Positions 1 through 11,422 are shown, counted from the first letter of the stretch. The stretch is DNA of 32,862 nucleotides from an uncultured Bacteroidales bacterium (GCA_900315935.1 ONBB01000019.1:1-32862); one strand, 5' to 3'. Program-made: numbers and translations. Notes: a model not told the origin generated them from the letters alone.

Positions 1-1
1 G

Positions 2-349
2 CGCATACGTCCCGAGTTCCTCAACCGTATCGACGAGATCATCATGTTCCAGCCACTGACGCAGGGCCAGATACGCGACATCGTGCGCATACAGCTGCGT
101 CAGGTGGCCCACATGCTGGAGCAGAACGACATCACCGTCTCGGCCACCGACGAGGCCGTCGACCGCCTGGCCGAGGTGGGCTACGACCCCGCCATGGGCG
201 CCCGTCCGGTGAAGCGCGTCATACAGCGCGAGATACTCAACGAGATGTCGCGCCAGCTGCTCGAGGGCAAGGTGCAGTCCAACCAGACCATCATCATCGA
301 CGTCATCGACGGCCACTTCGTCTTCTACAACCCCAACGGGAAGGCGTAA
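2..349 (+). CDS. clpB: ClpB disaggregase, C-terminal fragment
   Basis: This is the 3' end of an ATP-dependent protein disaggregase of the Hsp100/ClpB family, which works with DnaK to rescue aggregated proteins in the cytoplasm. The reading frame is open from base 2 and the 5' part lies outside the window. The visible residues begin with RIRPEFLNRIDEII, typical of the end of the second AAA+ module (sensor 2 region). They continue into the small C-terminal domain, with the characteristic GYDPAMGARPVKRVIQ segment. The gene ends with TAA at 347-349 and is followed by a GC-rich hairpin. The family assignment is firm. ClpB is preferred over ClpA or ClpC because of the C-terminal domain, but the truncated view leaves slight doubt. 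Confidence 0.9.
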   Translation, partial: RIRPEFLNRIDEIIMFQPLTQGQIRDIVRIQLRQVAHMLEQNDITVSATDEAVDRLAEVGYDPAMGARPVKRVIQREILNEMSRQLLEGKVQSNQTIIIDVIDGHFVFYNPNGKA

Positions 350-370
350 AGCCCTGGTTCATCCTGACGC

Positions 371-397
371 GAGGGTGTCCCCCCGGGGGGCACCCTC
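371..397. terminator. Hairpin between convergent clpB and DUF6266 genes
   Basis: GAGGGTG at 371-377 pairs with CACCCTC at 391-397, and the middle is a C-run followed by a G-run. The hairpin lies between the end of clpB and the end of the leftward DUF6266 gene, so it could stop transcription from both sides. The following T-tract is weak (TCTCTCTATT). Confidence 0.55.
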
Positions 398-409
398 TCT
401 CTATTGGGT

Positions 410-1291
410 TCAGTCGGGTGGGGCGCCGAAGTCGAGGGCCAGCTGTAGCTGCGGGGCGGTGGCGCGCGGCTGCTTTGAGGCTTTAGGTTCCTTGTTTCCA
501 TCGGTCTCTGGGTTATCTAGAAATTCTAGTCTTTCTAGAAATTCTAGATTTTCTAGATTATCTAGATTATCTAGATTTTCTAGTCTTTCTAGATTTTCCA
601 AGCCCCCTGCAAGGGGCACATACCGGGTGGCGGAGGCCACCCCCTCGGCGTTCACAACGAATGCCCAAAGATGGATTTCCTCGCCGGCAAACTCTTGGGG
701 GAGAACGAATTGCGCCTGCCGGCGGCCGCGCTCCACGGCGGCCACGGCCAGCCCTGTGGCGGCGGCGGGGCAGTAGGCGTAGAGGTGCACCTGGTCGGCG
801 CCGCGCCCCAGGCCGCGCTGCCAGCCGACGCGCACCGTCAGCGCGTCCACGCGCTCCGCCACGGCGCCCTCGACGGGCGGCAGCGACCCGTGCGAGAACT
901 GCAATAAAGGGTAGGCTATCGGAGTGTTCTGATTATTCTGAATATTCTGAGTGTTCTGATTATTCAGATTATTCGGAAGATTCTGATTATTCAGAACATT
1001 CTGATTGTTTGGAAAATGCGTGTGGTTGAGCCGCAGGAAGGCGTTGCCTTCGGTCAGTCCGTGCTCCGCGGCCCAGGCTTTGAGGCCGAGGCGTAGCAGG
1101 GGCGTGGCCGGCGAGGCGAACTGTATCATCGCCTTGAAGCGCGAGCGCTGCGCGAGTTGCGCCGCGCTGCGGCGGTCGTTGTACGAGTGCGGCCGTGCAC
1201 GCATGCACCAGCGGTCGCGCCAGCGGTAGCCGATCACCGTCCCCACCGTGCCGCGGAACGGTCCCAGAATGCCTTGTTCGAGTTTTGCCAT
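410..1291 (-). CDS. DUF6266 family protein with two low-complexity arrays
   Basis: The protein has 293 residues and an unknown function. The N-terminal ~90 residues match the Bacteroidetes DUF6266 pattern: MAKLEQGILGPFRGTVGTVI, a tryptophan-rich stretch, then QLAQRSRFKAMIQFASPATP. No signal peptide is evident. Residues ~94-123 are an Asn/Gln-rich linker of NNQ-type tripeptides encoded by ten 9-bp units. Residues ~123-230 resemble a compact beta domain (VHLYAYC, EEIHLWAFVVNAEG). Residues ~232-258 are L(E/D)(N/R/F) tripeptides encoded by nine 9-bp units. A paralogue lies at 23563-24360 on the other strand, with an Asn/Gln array at the same protein position. The start is chosen because MAKL matches the paralogue. 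The gene is convergent with clpB and divergent from dnaX. Confidence 0.85.
   Translation of the reverse strand: MAKLEQGILGPFRGTVGTVIGYRWRDRWCMRARPHSYNDRRSAAQLAQRSRFKAMIQFASPATPLLRLGLKAWAAEHGLTEGNAFLRLNHTHFPNNQNVLNNQNLPNNLNNQNTQNIQNNQNTPIAYPLLQFSHGSLPPVEGAVAERVDALTVRVGWQRGLGRGADQVHLYAYCPAAATGLAVAAVERGRRQAQFVLPQEFAGEEIHLWAFVVNAEGVASATRYVPLAGGLENLERLENLDNLDNLENLEFLERLEFLDNPETDGNKEPKASKQPRATAPQLQLALDFGAPPD
517..597 (-). repeat. Tandem array, 9 x 9 bp, unit CTAGATTTT-like
   Basis: Nine consecutive 9-bp units each begin with CTAG (first at 517, last at 589) and vary in the last five bases (AAATT, TCTTT, ATTTT, ATTAT). Read on the minus strand in the DUF6266 frame, they encode Leu-Glu/Asp-Asn/Arg/Phe tripeptides. 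Changes in copy number keep the frame. CTAG is usually scarce in bacterial DNA, so nine in 81 bases is conspicuous. Confidence 0.95.
922..1011 (-). repeat. Tandem array, 10 x 9 bp, unit GATTATTCT-like
   Basis: Ten 9-bp units run from 922 to 1011 with variants such as GAATATTCT, GAGTGTTCT and GATTATTCA. On the minus strand they encode Asn-Asn-Gln-like tripeptides. The same unit in the opposite orientation (CAGAATAAT) forms an array of the same length in the paralogue at 23833-23922. Confidence 0.95.
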
Positions 1292-1451
1292 AGCTATTTG
1301 ATTTTTGAGTTCTTATTTCTTACTTTGTACTTCAGTAGCACAACGCCGCGGCACCTTTTTTATTGTGCAGTGGTTGAAAAATATTATCAAACCATAGGCA
1401 AACTTTGATTGCCGTAAAGCGCTGGCAGTGAGCGGTGGATGTGCGGCGGGT

Positions 1452-1460
1452 TGTGGATAA
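1452..1460 (-). promoter_or_regulatory. Possible DnaA box upstream of dnaX
   Basis: TGTGGATAA is the exact complement of the consensus DnaA box TTATCCACA. It lies about 30 bases upstream of the dnaX promoter. One copy can arise by chance, so DnaA control is only suggested. Confidence 0.3.
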
Positions 1461-1490
1461 AAATTTGCGGCGCCATTGAAAAAAAATGCG

Positions 1491-1498
1491 TATATTTG
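1491..1498 (+). promoter_or_regulatory. Promoter -7 box of dnaX
   Basis: TATATTTG matches the Bacteroidetes primary sigma factor -7 motif TAnnTTTG and is followed by CA. A TTTG at 1464-1467 is a possible -33 element. The dnaX ATG at 1550 follows an AT-rich leader. Confidence 0.7.
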
Positions 1499-1549
1499 CA
1501 TTTGGAATTCCGTGGGGGTGAATGGTATTATATATTGAATATTAGTAAA

Positions 1550-2653
1550 ATGGATAATTTTGTAGTTTCGGCACGCAAGTATCGCCCGTCGACCTTCGCC
1601 ACGGTGGTGGGGCAGGAGCATATCACACGCACCCTGAAGAACGCCATACTGACCGGCCAGCTGCCGCAGGCGTTCCTCTTCTGCGGCCCGCGCGGCGTGG
1701 GCAAGACCACCTGTGCCCGCATCCTAGCCAAGACCATCAACTGCGAGCACCGCACGCCGGAGGGTGAAGCCTGCAACCAGTGCGACAGCTGCCGCTCGTT
1801 CAACGAGGGCGCGTCGATGAACATCTTCGAGCTCGACGCCGCCTCGAACAACGGCGTGGACCAGATGCGCGAGCTCACGCGCCAGGTGCTTATCCCGCCG
1901 CAGGGGGGCAAGTTCAAGGTCTATATCATCGACGAGGTGCACATGCTCTCCACCGCGGCCTTCAACGCCTTCCTCAAGACGCTGGAGGAGCCGCCGGCAT
2001 ACGCCAAGTTCATCCTCGCCACCACCGAGAAGCACAAGATCATACCCACCATCCTCTCGCGCTGCCAGGTGTTCGACTTCAAGCGCATCGAGACCTCCGA
2101 CATCGCGGCGCACCTCAAGTATGTGGCCGCCAGCGAGGGGGTGCAGTACGAGGACGGCGCCCTGGAGGTCATCGCCGTCAAGGCTGAAGGCGGCCTGCGC
2201 GACGCCCTCTCCATCTTCGACCAGCTGGTCAACTTCACCCAGGGGCACCTCACGCGCCAGGGGGTGCTGGAGAACCTCAACGTGCTGGACTCGGAGTACT
2301 ACTTCCGCCTGATGGACCAGGTGCGGCAGAGCTCCCTCAGCGGCGCCCTGCTGCTCTACCAGGAGGTGGTCAACCGCGGCTTCGGCGGCCAGCAGTTCCT
2401 CACCGGCCTGTGCGAGCACCTGCGCAACCTCATGGTCAGCCTCGACCCGCAGACCCTGCCCCTCATCGAGGGCACCGACGCCCAGCGCCAGCGCTACGGC
2501 CAGCAGGCCCAGCAGTGCGGCCTGCCGTTGCTGCTCAAATGCCTCAACACGGCCTCCGACTTCGAGTACCGCTTCCGCGAGGCCAACAACAAGAACCTCT
2601 TCGTCGAGGTGTGCCTTATGAAGATGGCCACCGCCACGATGCCCGAGGGATAG
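1550..2653 (+). CDS. dnaX: DNA polymerase III gamma-like subunit (DnaX domains I-III)
   Basis: This is the ATPase of the clamp loader that places the sliding clamp on DNA at the replication fork. The 367-residue product starts MDNFVVSARKYRPSTFATVV. It has Walker A GPRGVGKTT at residues 46-54, four zinc-binding cysteines (C65, C75, C78, C81), Walker B with IIDEVHML near 126-133 and sensor ATTE at 157-160. The collar domain ends near VCLMKMA. The start at 1550 is preferred over an upstream in-frame ATG at 1439 because 1439 precedes the promoter. A TAG at 2651-2653 ends the frame. The same frame then stays open to 3277 and encodes the usual tau-specific C-terminus, giving 575 residues if the stop were absent. 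This is either a nonsense mutation, a sequencing error or a natural way to make gamma and tau separately. Confidence 0.92.
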   Translation: MDNFVVSARKYRPSTFATVVGQEHITRTLKNAILTGQLPQAFLFCGPRGVGKTTCARILAKTINCEHRTPEGEACNQCDSCRSFNEGASMNIFELDAASNNGVDQMRELTRQVLIPPQGGKFKVYIIDEVHMLSTAAFNAFLKTLEEPPAYAKFILATTEKHKIIPTILSRCQVFDFKRIETSDIAAHLKYVAASEGVQYEDGALEVIAVKAEGGLRDALSIFDQLVNFTQGHLTRQGVLENLNVLDSEYYFRLMDQVRQSSLSGALLLYQEVVNRGFGGQQFLTGLCEHLRNLMVSLDPQTLPLIEGTDAQRQRYGQQAQQCGLPLLLKCLNTASDFEYRFREANNKNLFVEVCLMKMATATMPEG

Positions 2654-2758
2654 ATAGCAAGACGCCGCGAGGCAGGCACGGAACCGCAGCAGCCGGCGCC
2701 CGACAGTGGGCGTCCGGCGGAGCGTGCGCCGCAGGCATCGCCCGTCGGCGAGCCGCCG

Positions 2759-3277
2759 GTGGCACCTGCCGCCCCTGCGCCCGCCCCTTCCGCTGCGCCC
2801 GCCCCCGCGTCTGCGGCACCCACGGCGACCGCCGCCCCCGCGCCGCGTCCGTCGCTGACGGGCGGCTTCTCCATCAAAGCCAAGCCTATGCCTGCCGCAC
2901 CGAAGGTGCAGACGGTGGTCGAGGTGAAGCCCCTCACGCAGGACGACCTGGAAGCCTACTGGCAGGCGGCCGGCACCGAGCTGCAGCTGGAAGAGCTGCT
3001 GAAGGCCGCCGCACCGCGCCTCGGCGAGCGGGTGGGGATGATTGAAATCGACGCCCTGACCGTGGGCTTCCGCGACGAATTCATGCCCCACCGCATCGAC
3101 GTCATGCAGGTGCTGCGCGCCAAGTCGGGTATGCCCATGCTCGAATGCAAGGTGAACCCCATGTTCGTTACCAAGGAAGAGCTCATCTACAACCCCGACA
3201 ACAAATACAAAACCATGCTCGAGGCCAACCCTGCCATGCGTTCGCTGCGCAGCATCTTCCCCGAGATAGACTATTGA
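2759..3277 (+). CDS. DnaX tau-specific C-terminal region, separated by a stop codon
   Basis: This segment is in the same frame as dnaX and is open from the codon after the TAG at 2651-2653. A Pro/Ala-rich linker is followed by a folded domain (LTQDDLEAYWQAAGTELQ to the end, SIFPEIDY), as seen at the end of full-length Bacteroidetes DnaX. In that family this part is the tau extension. The start is uncertain: GTG at 2759 or ATG at 2888 are candidates, and neither has an obvious ribosome site. If no start is used, the segment is expressed only by readthrough or is dead. The linker and the domain both look undamaged, which argues against long-standing decay. dapF follows 12 bases later. Confidence 0.6.
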   Translation: MAPAAPAPAPSAAPAPASAAPTATAAPAPRPSLTGGFSIKAKPMPAAPKVQTVVEVKPLTQDDLEAYWQAAGTELQLEELLKAAAPRLGERVGMIEIDALTVGFRDEFMPHRIDVMQVLRAKSGMPMLECKVNPMFVTKEELIYNPDNKYKTMLEANPAMRSLRSIFPEIDY

Positions 3278-3289
3278 TTGAAAGCGAAA

Positions 3290-7121
<3,832 letters not shown>

Positions 7122-7156
7122 GTATTTGTCTATAGTAAGGGGCTTTCGGCGAGAGG

Positions 7157-9817
7157 CTATTCGCCGGACGACCGCAGGATGGATTCCACCTCGGCGCGTT
7201 TCCACGGGGTGGCCATGTCGAACAGTTCGCCGATGGGGCGGCTCAGCTTCTCGATGAGGAGGTGCGTGTTGTCCTGGTGCTCTATTTTCTCCAGTTCGGC
7301 GGCCACACGGTTCCAGTCGTGCTGCGAGTAGAGCAGGGGGATGAAGTTGGTGAGGTCGAAGTTGCGCACCACCATGTTGTCGATACCTTCGGTCTCGATG
7401 CGGCTGTGGGCGCGCGCCAGGCGTATCTCGCCCACCTCCTGCAGCACCTGCTGGTACTTCTCGTACAGCACGTACTCGTTCATCAGGAAGGCCACCACGG
7501 CATCGCTCAGCGTATCCCACATGCGTTTGGGCAGGGGCCTAGCCACAAAGCGGCCGAGCATGAAGCTGCCGGCGGTGAGCCCCGATACGCGCTTTTGCGT
7601 GCACACGCGCCAGGCGCGCTGGAAGAGGTCTACCTTGTGGCCCAGCTGCAGCATGTTGAACAGGCGGCTCTGGTCGTTGTGGTCGCCCATGCGGCTTTCG
7701 AGCACCTGGTTGACGTAGCGGTCGGGCTGGCTTTCGTACCAGCTGTTGACTATCTGCGAGGCTATCTTGGGCTTGTTTTGCAGGTCGCATCGGATGAGGC
7801 GCGCCAGCTTGGAGAGGTCGGTGATATAGGCGGCCTTGTTGGAGGTTACGATGTTCTGATACTGTGTGTAGGCCACGCGCATCCGCTCGAAGAAGACCTC
7901 CTCCTCGGGCGTGAGCTCCACCTTGGCGCCTTCGATGTACTTGGTGAAGCGTGCGGGCTTGTAAACGGCCTGGCCCTTGTAGAGGCTCTGGCGCTTGGAG
8001 CTGACGGTCATCATCTCGCCCTCCTCCAGCGCGAGGCCGGCACTGTTCACCAGGCGGCCCTCCTCGAGGCTGATGCCGTAGGAGCGCAGGTCCATAAAGG
8101 CCGGAATGCCGTAGCCGCGGCAGGCGGTAACCACGTGGATGGCCGCCGGCATGATGGAGAGGATGGCATCCACCTCGTTGAGCGTTACGGTGTCCTCGGG
8201 GATGAATTGCTGCTGGCACAGGCATACGTTCTCGCCGCGGCTTTTGTACTCGCGCGCCTTGCCGATGGTGAAGCAGAGGCGCGCCGAGATGGCGGTGCGG
8301 GGCAGCACGTTCAGTCCGTGGCCGAAGAATTGCAGCGAGGGCAGCGACCGCTCGTCGATCGAGGCCGAGATGATCTGCCGCAGGTGGTAAGGCTTGATGA
8401 GGTCGGTAACGTGGGCGTCGCCGACAAGACCCTCGTTGCGCAGGTCGATGGCCGAGATGAGGGCGGCGCGGCCGGTCATCTCCGACGCGTTCAGCTGCAG
8501 CACCGAGAAGAGGCTCAGCTGGTGCGGGCGCGTCTCGACGGCGAACTCGATGGTTACTGGCGTCTTGTATCGGTTCTCCAGTTTTTTCAGCAGCGGGTCG
8601 AAGTGGTACACCGCCGGGAACTGGGTGCGTATCTCGGTGCGGTCGCTGTAGGCGAGGTCTTCGGTGGTAACGTCGCCGGTCATGATTTCCTCGCCGAAGA
8701 TGTTGCGGTAGCTCTCGATTTGCTTTCCTTCGCCTGTGCGCGAGTGGCGGCTGTAGAGCACGCCGGGGTAGCTCTCGTTGTTGCCCACGGTCCACACCAT
8801 GCGCTGCAGGATGAGGCTGGGATAAGCCTGCTTGCCCTGCATGAAGGTGAGGATGAGGTCCGAGTTGTCGATATAGAAGCTGCACACATGCTGCGTCAGC
8901 CGCAAGGCTTGGTAGTGCGCGTCGGTGGTGAGGCGGGCGTCTATGGTGCCGATGCGCGCCTCCAGCTCGGCGATGCGCAACTGCTGCTCGCTGCTGCTGA
9001 GGGTGATGTCGGGGGTGGGGGAGCGGTGCTCCAGCGAGAGCATCTCGCACAGCGTGTGCAACGTGCTCAAGTACACGCGATTGGCCATGGCTTCGTCGTA
9101 CATACGCCCCAGCGCATGGTGCGCCGTGTGGGTAACGCCGATGTTGAGCAGTGTGGGCATCAGGCCCGGTATGTACTGCGGCATGGCGCAGCGGATGGCG
9201 AACACCAGGGGGTTGCGGCTGTCGCCCAGGCGGCAGTGGGTCATCACCTCCAGGTTGTGGATGGCCTGCTCGAGCAGGGAGGGCAGCAGGTCGGGCTGGT
9301 TGAAGGAGCGCGAGGTCAGGATGCAGAAGTCGGGCACGGGGTAGCTGTTGCGCGTCAGGTCGAGCAGCATGCGTCCTTTGTAGGAAATCTCTTCGTCCGT
9401 GAAGTCCCCTTCGGTGAGGGTGGTGATCAGGCAGTCGTTGTCGGTCAGCGGGTTTTCCGCCACAAAATGCCGGCACTGGCTGTGGAATTCGTCGCGGATG
9501 CAGTCCAGCTCACGGCGCGCTTCGTCGCCGAGTGTCCCGTTGCGCTCGTCGAGCAGCAACTCGAGGAAGTGCCTGCGGTCCTCGTCGCGGCGTTTCAGCA
9601 GGCAGTACATGTCGTACCACCGCGGCGGGAATTCGCGCAGGGTCTTGGCGGGATCGCCCTCGAGGCGGTAGATGACGGTGCCGGGCTTGTTGCCCTCCAG
9701 TTGGTTGTCGGGGTCCTCGCTGTCGTGGTTGAACACCTCGCGCCCGCAGCGGGCGTAGAGGCTGACCATGTAATAATTGGGATAGCTGGCCCTGATGCGG
9801 AAGGTGCTGACTTTCAT
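7157..9817 (-). CDS. Degenerate PPDK/PEP-synthase-like protein lacking the PEP barrel
   Basis: The protein has 886 residues. Residues ~145-450 resemble the ATP-grasp region of pyruvate phosphate dikinase: a YPVPDFCILTSRSF segment, then PLVFAIRCAMPQYIPGLMPT where PPDK has its SGA...SMPGMMDT stretch, then GVLYSRHSRTGEG at 352-364 (PPDK GVAFTRNPATGE). The LQTR motif of PPDK appears as LQLN near 440, so nucleotide chemistry may be lost. Residues ~530-585 match the phosphohistidine swivel domain, and H561 aligns with the catalytic histidine (AIHVVTACRGYGIP against TSHAAVVARGMGKP). The remaining ~300 residues are not a PEP-binding TIM barrel and I do not recognise them. It is last in the leftward run ruvX-def-lipoprotein, 12 bases after the lipoprotein gene. 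Its role is unknown. Confidence 0.7.
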   Translation of the reverse strand: MKVSTFRIRASYPNYYMVSLYARCGREVFNHDSEDPDNQLEGNKPGTVIYRLEGDPAKTLREFPPRWYDMYCLLKRRDEDRRHFLELLLDERNGTLGDEARRELDCIRDEFHSQCRHFVAENPLTDNDCLITTLTEGDFTDEEISYKGRMLLDLTRNSYPVPDFCILTSRSFNQPDLLPSLLEQAIHNLEVMTHCRLGDSRNPLVFAIRCAMPQYIPGLMPTLLNIGVTHTAHHALGRMYDEAMANRVYLSTLHTLCEMLSLEHRSPTPDITLSSSEQQLRIAELEARIGTIDARLTTDAHYQALRLTQHVCSFYIDNSDLILTFMQGKQAYPSLILQRMVWTVGNNESYPGVLYSRHSRTGEGKQIESYRNIFGEEIMTGDVTTEDLAYSDRTEIRTQFPAVYHFDPLLKKLENRYKTPVTIEFAVETRPHQLSLFSVLQLNASEMTGRAALISAIDLRNEGLVGDAHVTDLIKPYHLRQIISASIDERSLPSLQFFGHGLNVLPRTAISARLCFTIGKAREYKSRGENVCLCQQQFIPEDTVTLNEVDAILSIMPAAIHVVTACRGYGIPAFMDLRSYGISLEEGRLVNSAGLALEEGEMMTVSSKRQSLYKGQAVYKPARFTKYIEGAKVELTPEEEVFFERMRVAYTQYQNIVTSNKAAYITDLSKLARLIRCDLQNKPKIASQIVNSWYESQPDRYVNQVLESRMGDHNDQSRLFNMLQLGHKVDLFQRAWRVCTQKRVSGLTAGSFMLGRFVARPLPKRMWDTLSDAVVAFLMNEYVLYEKYQQVLQEVGEIRLARAHSRIETEGIDNMVVRNFDLTNFIPLLYSQHDWNRVAAELEKIEHQDNTHLLIEKLSRPIGELFDMATPWKRAEVESILRSSGE

Positions 9818-9829
9818 ATCTGTGCGTCT

Positions 9830-10348
9830 CTATTGCTCGGTGGCGGCGGAGGCGAGGATGGCGTTGAGCATCTCCTCGGGCGTGAGGCCGATGTAGGGGA
9901 GCATCTTGCGCGTGTCGGGAGCCAGCACGTGGTCGGGATAGTCGTTGACGAACTGGCTGTATGCCTCGCGGGCTTGGTCGTACTGCTCGTTGTTCTCGTA
10001 GGCTTGCCCTTTGAGGAAGAGGCATCCGGCGAGGTCGTCATAGCCTGGGTACTGGGCTATGATGGTGTCGAGGATGGCCAGGGCCTGGTCGTTGTCGCCT
10101 AGGTTGAGGCAGATGTCGGCCGACTTCTGGAGGTAGACGGGCGCAAGGCTGTCCTCGGGAAAGTTGGCGGCGAACTGCTGGTAGAGGTCTATCATGTCGT
10201 GCGCCTGCTGCTCGTCGGCAACGATGTTGACCTGGGCCAGGGACTGCTCGTGGGCGGCGATGTCGGCCACAGCCTGGTCTCGGTCGGGCCTGTGGCCGCA
10301 GGCGGCCAGCAGCAACAGGGCGGAGGCAAGAAGGAGTGTGCGTCTCAT
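9830..10348 (-). CDS. TPR-like lipoprotein
   Basis: This 172-residue protein begins with a lipoprotein signal peptide ending in LLAAC (cysteine near residue 17), so it is probably anchored in the outer or inner membrane facing the periplasm. The rest is helical, with TPR-like units (AHDMIDLYQQFAANFPEDSLAP, ALAILDTIIAQYPGYDDLAG, REAYSQFVNDYPDHVLAPD), as in YbgF/BamD-type proteins. It lies four bases after def and 12 bases before the PPDK-like gene, in one apparent operon. A specific function cannot be assigned. Confidence 0.8.
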   Translation of the reverse strand: MRRTLLLASALLLLAACGHRPDRDQAVADIAAHEQSLAQVNIVADEQQAHDMIDLYQQFAANFPEDSLAPVYLQKSADICLNLGDNDQALAILDTIIAQYPGYDDLAGCLFLKGQAYENNEQYDQAREAYSQFVNDYPDHVLAPDTRKMLPYIGLTPEEMLNAILASAATEQ

Positions 10349-10352
10349 GGGG

Positions 10353-10916
10353 CTATCTTTTGTTGGGTTTCATACGGTACTTGGTCTGGATGCGGCCCAG
10401 CTGGATGTCGTTCAGGCGACGCTTGAGCATGGTGCGGCGCAGGCTGGAGAGGCGGTCGGTGAACACCTTGCCGTCCAGGTGGTCTATCTCATGTTGCGCC
10501 ACGCGGGCGAAGAGGCCGGTGATTTCCTCGTCGTGCTGCTGCCAGTTCTCGTCCTGCCAGCGCATGCGCAGGGTGGTCGGGCGGAGCACGTCCTCGTGGA
10601 TGTCCGGCACCGAGAGGCAACCCTCGTTGAACCAGTCCTTCTGCTCGCCGAAGGAGACTATCTCGGGGTTGATGACGGTGTACTCCTCGGTGGGGTCGCC
10701 GTAGGTGTTGGTCTTCTCGTCGTAGGGGCGGAAACCGACCACGAAGAGGCGTATCGGCAGGTCGACCTGCGGGGCGGCCAGGCCCACGCCGTCGGCATTG
10801 TACATGGTTTCAAACATATTGGCTACCAATTCCTTGAGGTCGGGGTAGTCCTGGGTGATGGGGCTGGCGGTTTTGCGCAGCGTGGGGTGGCCGTAGCCTA
10901 CGATGGGGAGTATCAT
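10353..10916 (-). CDS. def: Peptide deformylase
   Basis: The enzyme removes the formyl group from the initiator methionine of nascent proteins. All three family motifs are present in this 187-residue protein: GVGLAAPQ at 43-50, EGCLSVP at 98-104 with metal ligand C100, and QHEIDHLDG at 141-149 with H142, E143 and H146. The start MILPIVGYGHPTLR is typical of Bacteroidetes. It lies downstream of ruvX, separated by 92 bases that consist mostly of 11-bp repeats. Confidence 0.97.
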   Translation of the reverse strand: MILPIVGYGHPTLRKTASPITQDYPDLKELVANMFETMYNADGVGLAAPQVDLPIRLFVVGFRPYDEKTNTYGDPTEEYTVINPEIVSFGEQKDWFNEGCLSVPDIHEDVLRPTTLRMRWQDENWQQHDEEITGLFARVAQHEIDHLDGKVFTDRLSSLRRTMLKRRLNDIQLGRIQTKYRMKPNKR

Positions 10917-10940
10917 AATGATGGGTGTTCTCTTGGTGGA

Positions 10941-10994
10941 TACTAGGTATATACTAGGGTCGTTCTTCGTCTGTTCTTCGTCTGTTCTTCGTTT
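10941..10994. repeat. Two adjacent 11-bp-period repeats in the ruvX-def spacer
   Basis: TACTAGG occurs at 10941 and 10952. It is followed directly by three 11-bp units, GTTCTTCGTCT at 10962 and 10973 and GTTCTTCGTTT at 10984. Both sets have an 11-bp period although the units differ. Confidence 0.9.
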
Positions 10995-11008
10995 GTGGGT
11001 GTGGAATG

Positions 11009-11422
11009 CTATTGCTGGGTGCGCATGAAGTCTTGCAGCATGATGGTGGCCGCCACCTGGTCGATGGTGCCTTTGTTGCGGCGGTCTTTCTTCTTCAACC
11101 CGCTGTCAATCATGCTCTGGAAGGCCAGCTTCGAGGTGAAGCGTTCGTCGATGCGCGCCACCTGCTTGGAGGGAAATGCCTCGCGCAGGGTCTGCACGAA
11201 GGGCTCGATGTACTGCGCCGAGGGCGAGAGGGAACCGTCCATGCGGTGCGCCTCGCCGACCACGAAGAGATCCACTTCTTCGCGCGCGCAATAATCCTTT
11301 ATATAGGAGAGCAGGGCAGGGGTCTCCACGGTGGCCAGCGCGGTGGCAATGATGCGCAAGGGGTCGGTTACCGCCAGCCCCGTGCGCTTCGCGCCATAGT
11401 CTATTGCCATTATGCGTCCCAT
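11009..11422 (-). CDS. ruvX: YqgF/RuvX Holliday-junction resolvase-like protein
   Basis: The 137-residue protein has the RNase H-like fold of the YqgF family, linked to 16S rRNA 5'-end processing and possibly to Holliday junction cleavage. It starts MGRIMAIDYGAKRTGLAVTD with the conserved first aspartate (D8). It also carries VDLFVVGEAHRMDGS, DERFTS, and a final DQVAATIMLQDFM with the last acidic residue. The frame continues upstream to 11479, but that part (with FNFQFSIFN) is encoded by the AT-rich repeat, so the start at 11422 is preferred. It is transcribed leftward, downstream of the tRNA gene. Confidence 0.93.
   Translation of the reverse strand: MGRIMAIDYGAKRTGLAVTDPLRIIATALATVETPALLSYIKDYCAREEVDLFVVGEAHRMDGSLSPSAQYIEPFVQTLREAFPSKQVARIDERFTSKLAFQSMIDSGLKKKDRRNKGTIDQVAATIMLQDFMRTQQ

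Noticed and set aside
517-1011. CRISPR-like array
   Set aside because: The units are 9 bp with no unique spacers and lie in frame within a gene. No cas gene is present.
2620-2700. Programmed frameshift in dnaX like that of Escherichia coli
   Set aside because: No slippery A-run or similar heptamer is seen, and the tau part is in the same frame as the gamma part, so a frameshift would not restore it.
7262-10102. Open frame of 946 codons on the plus strand across the leftward operon
   Set aside because: It runs antisense through two genes with recognisable products, is Val/Gly/His/Ala-rich, and is explained by strong C/G third-position bias in the real genes.
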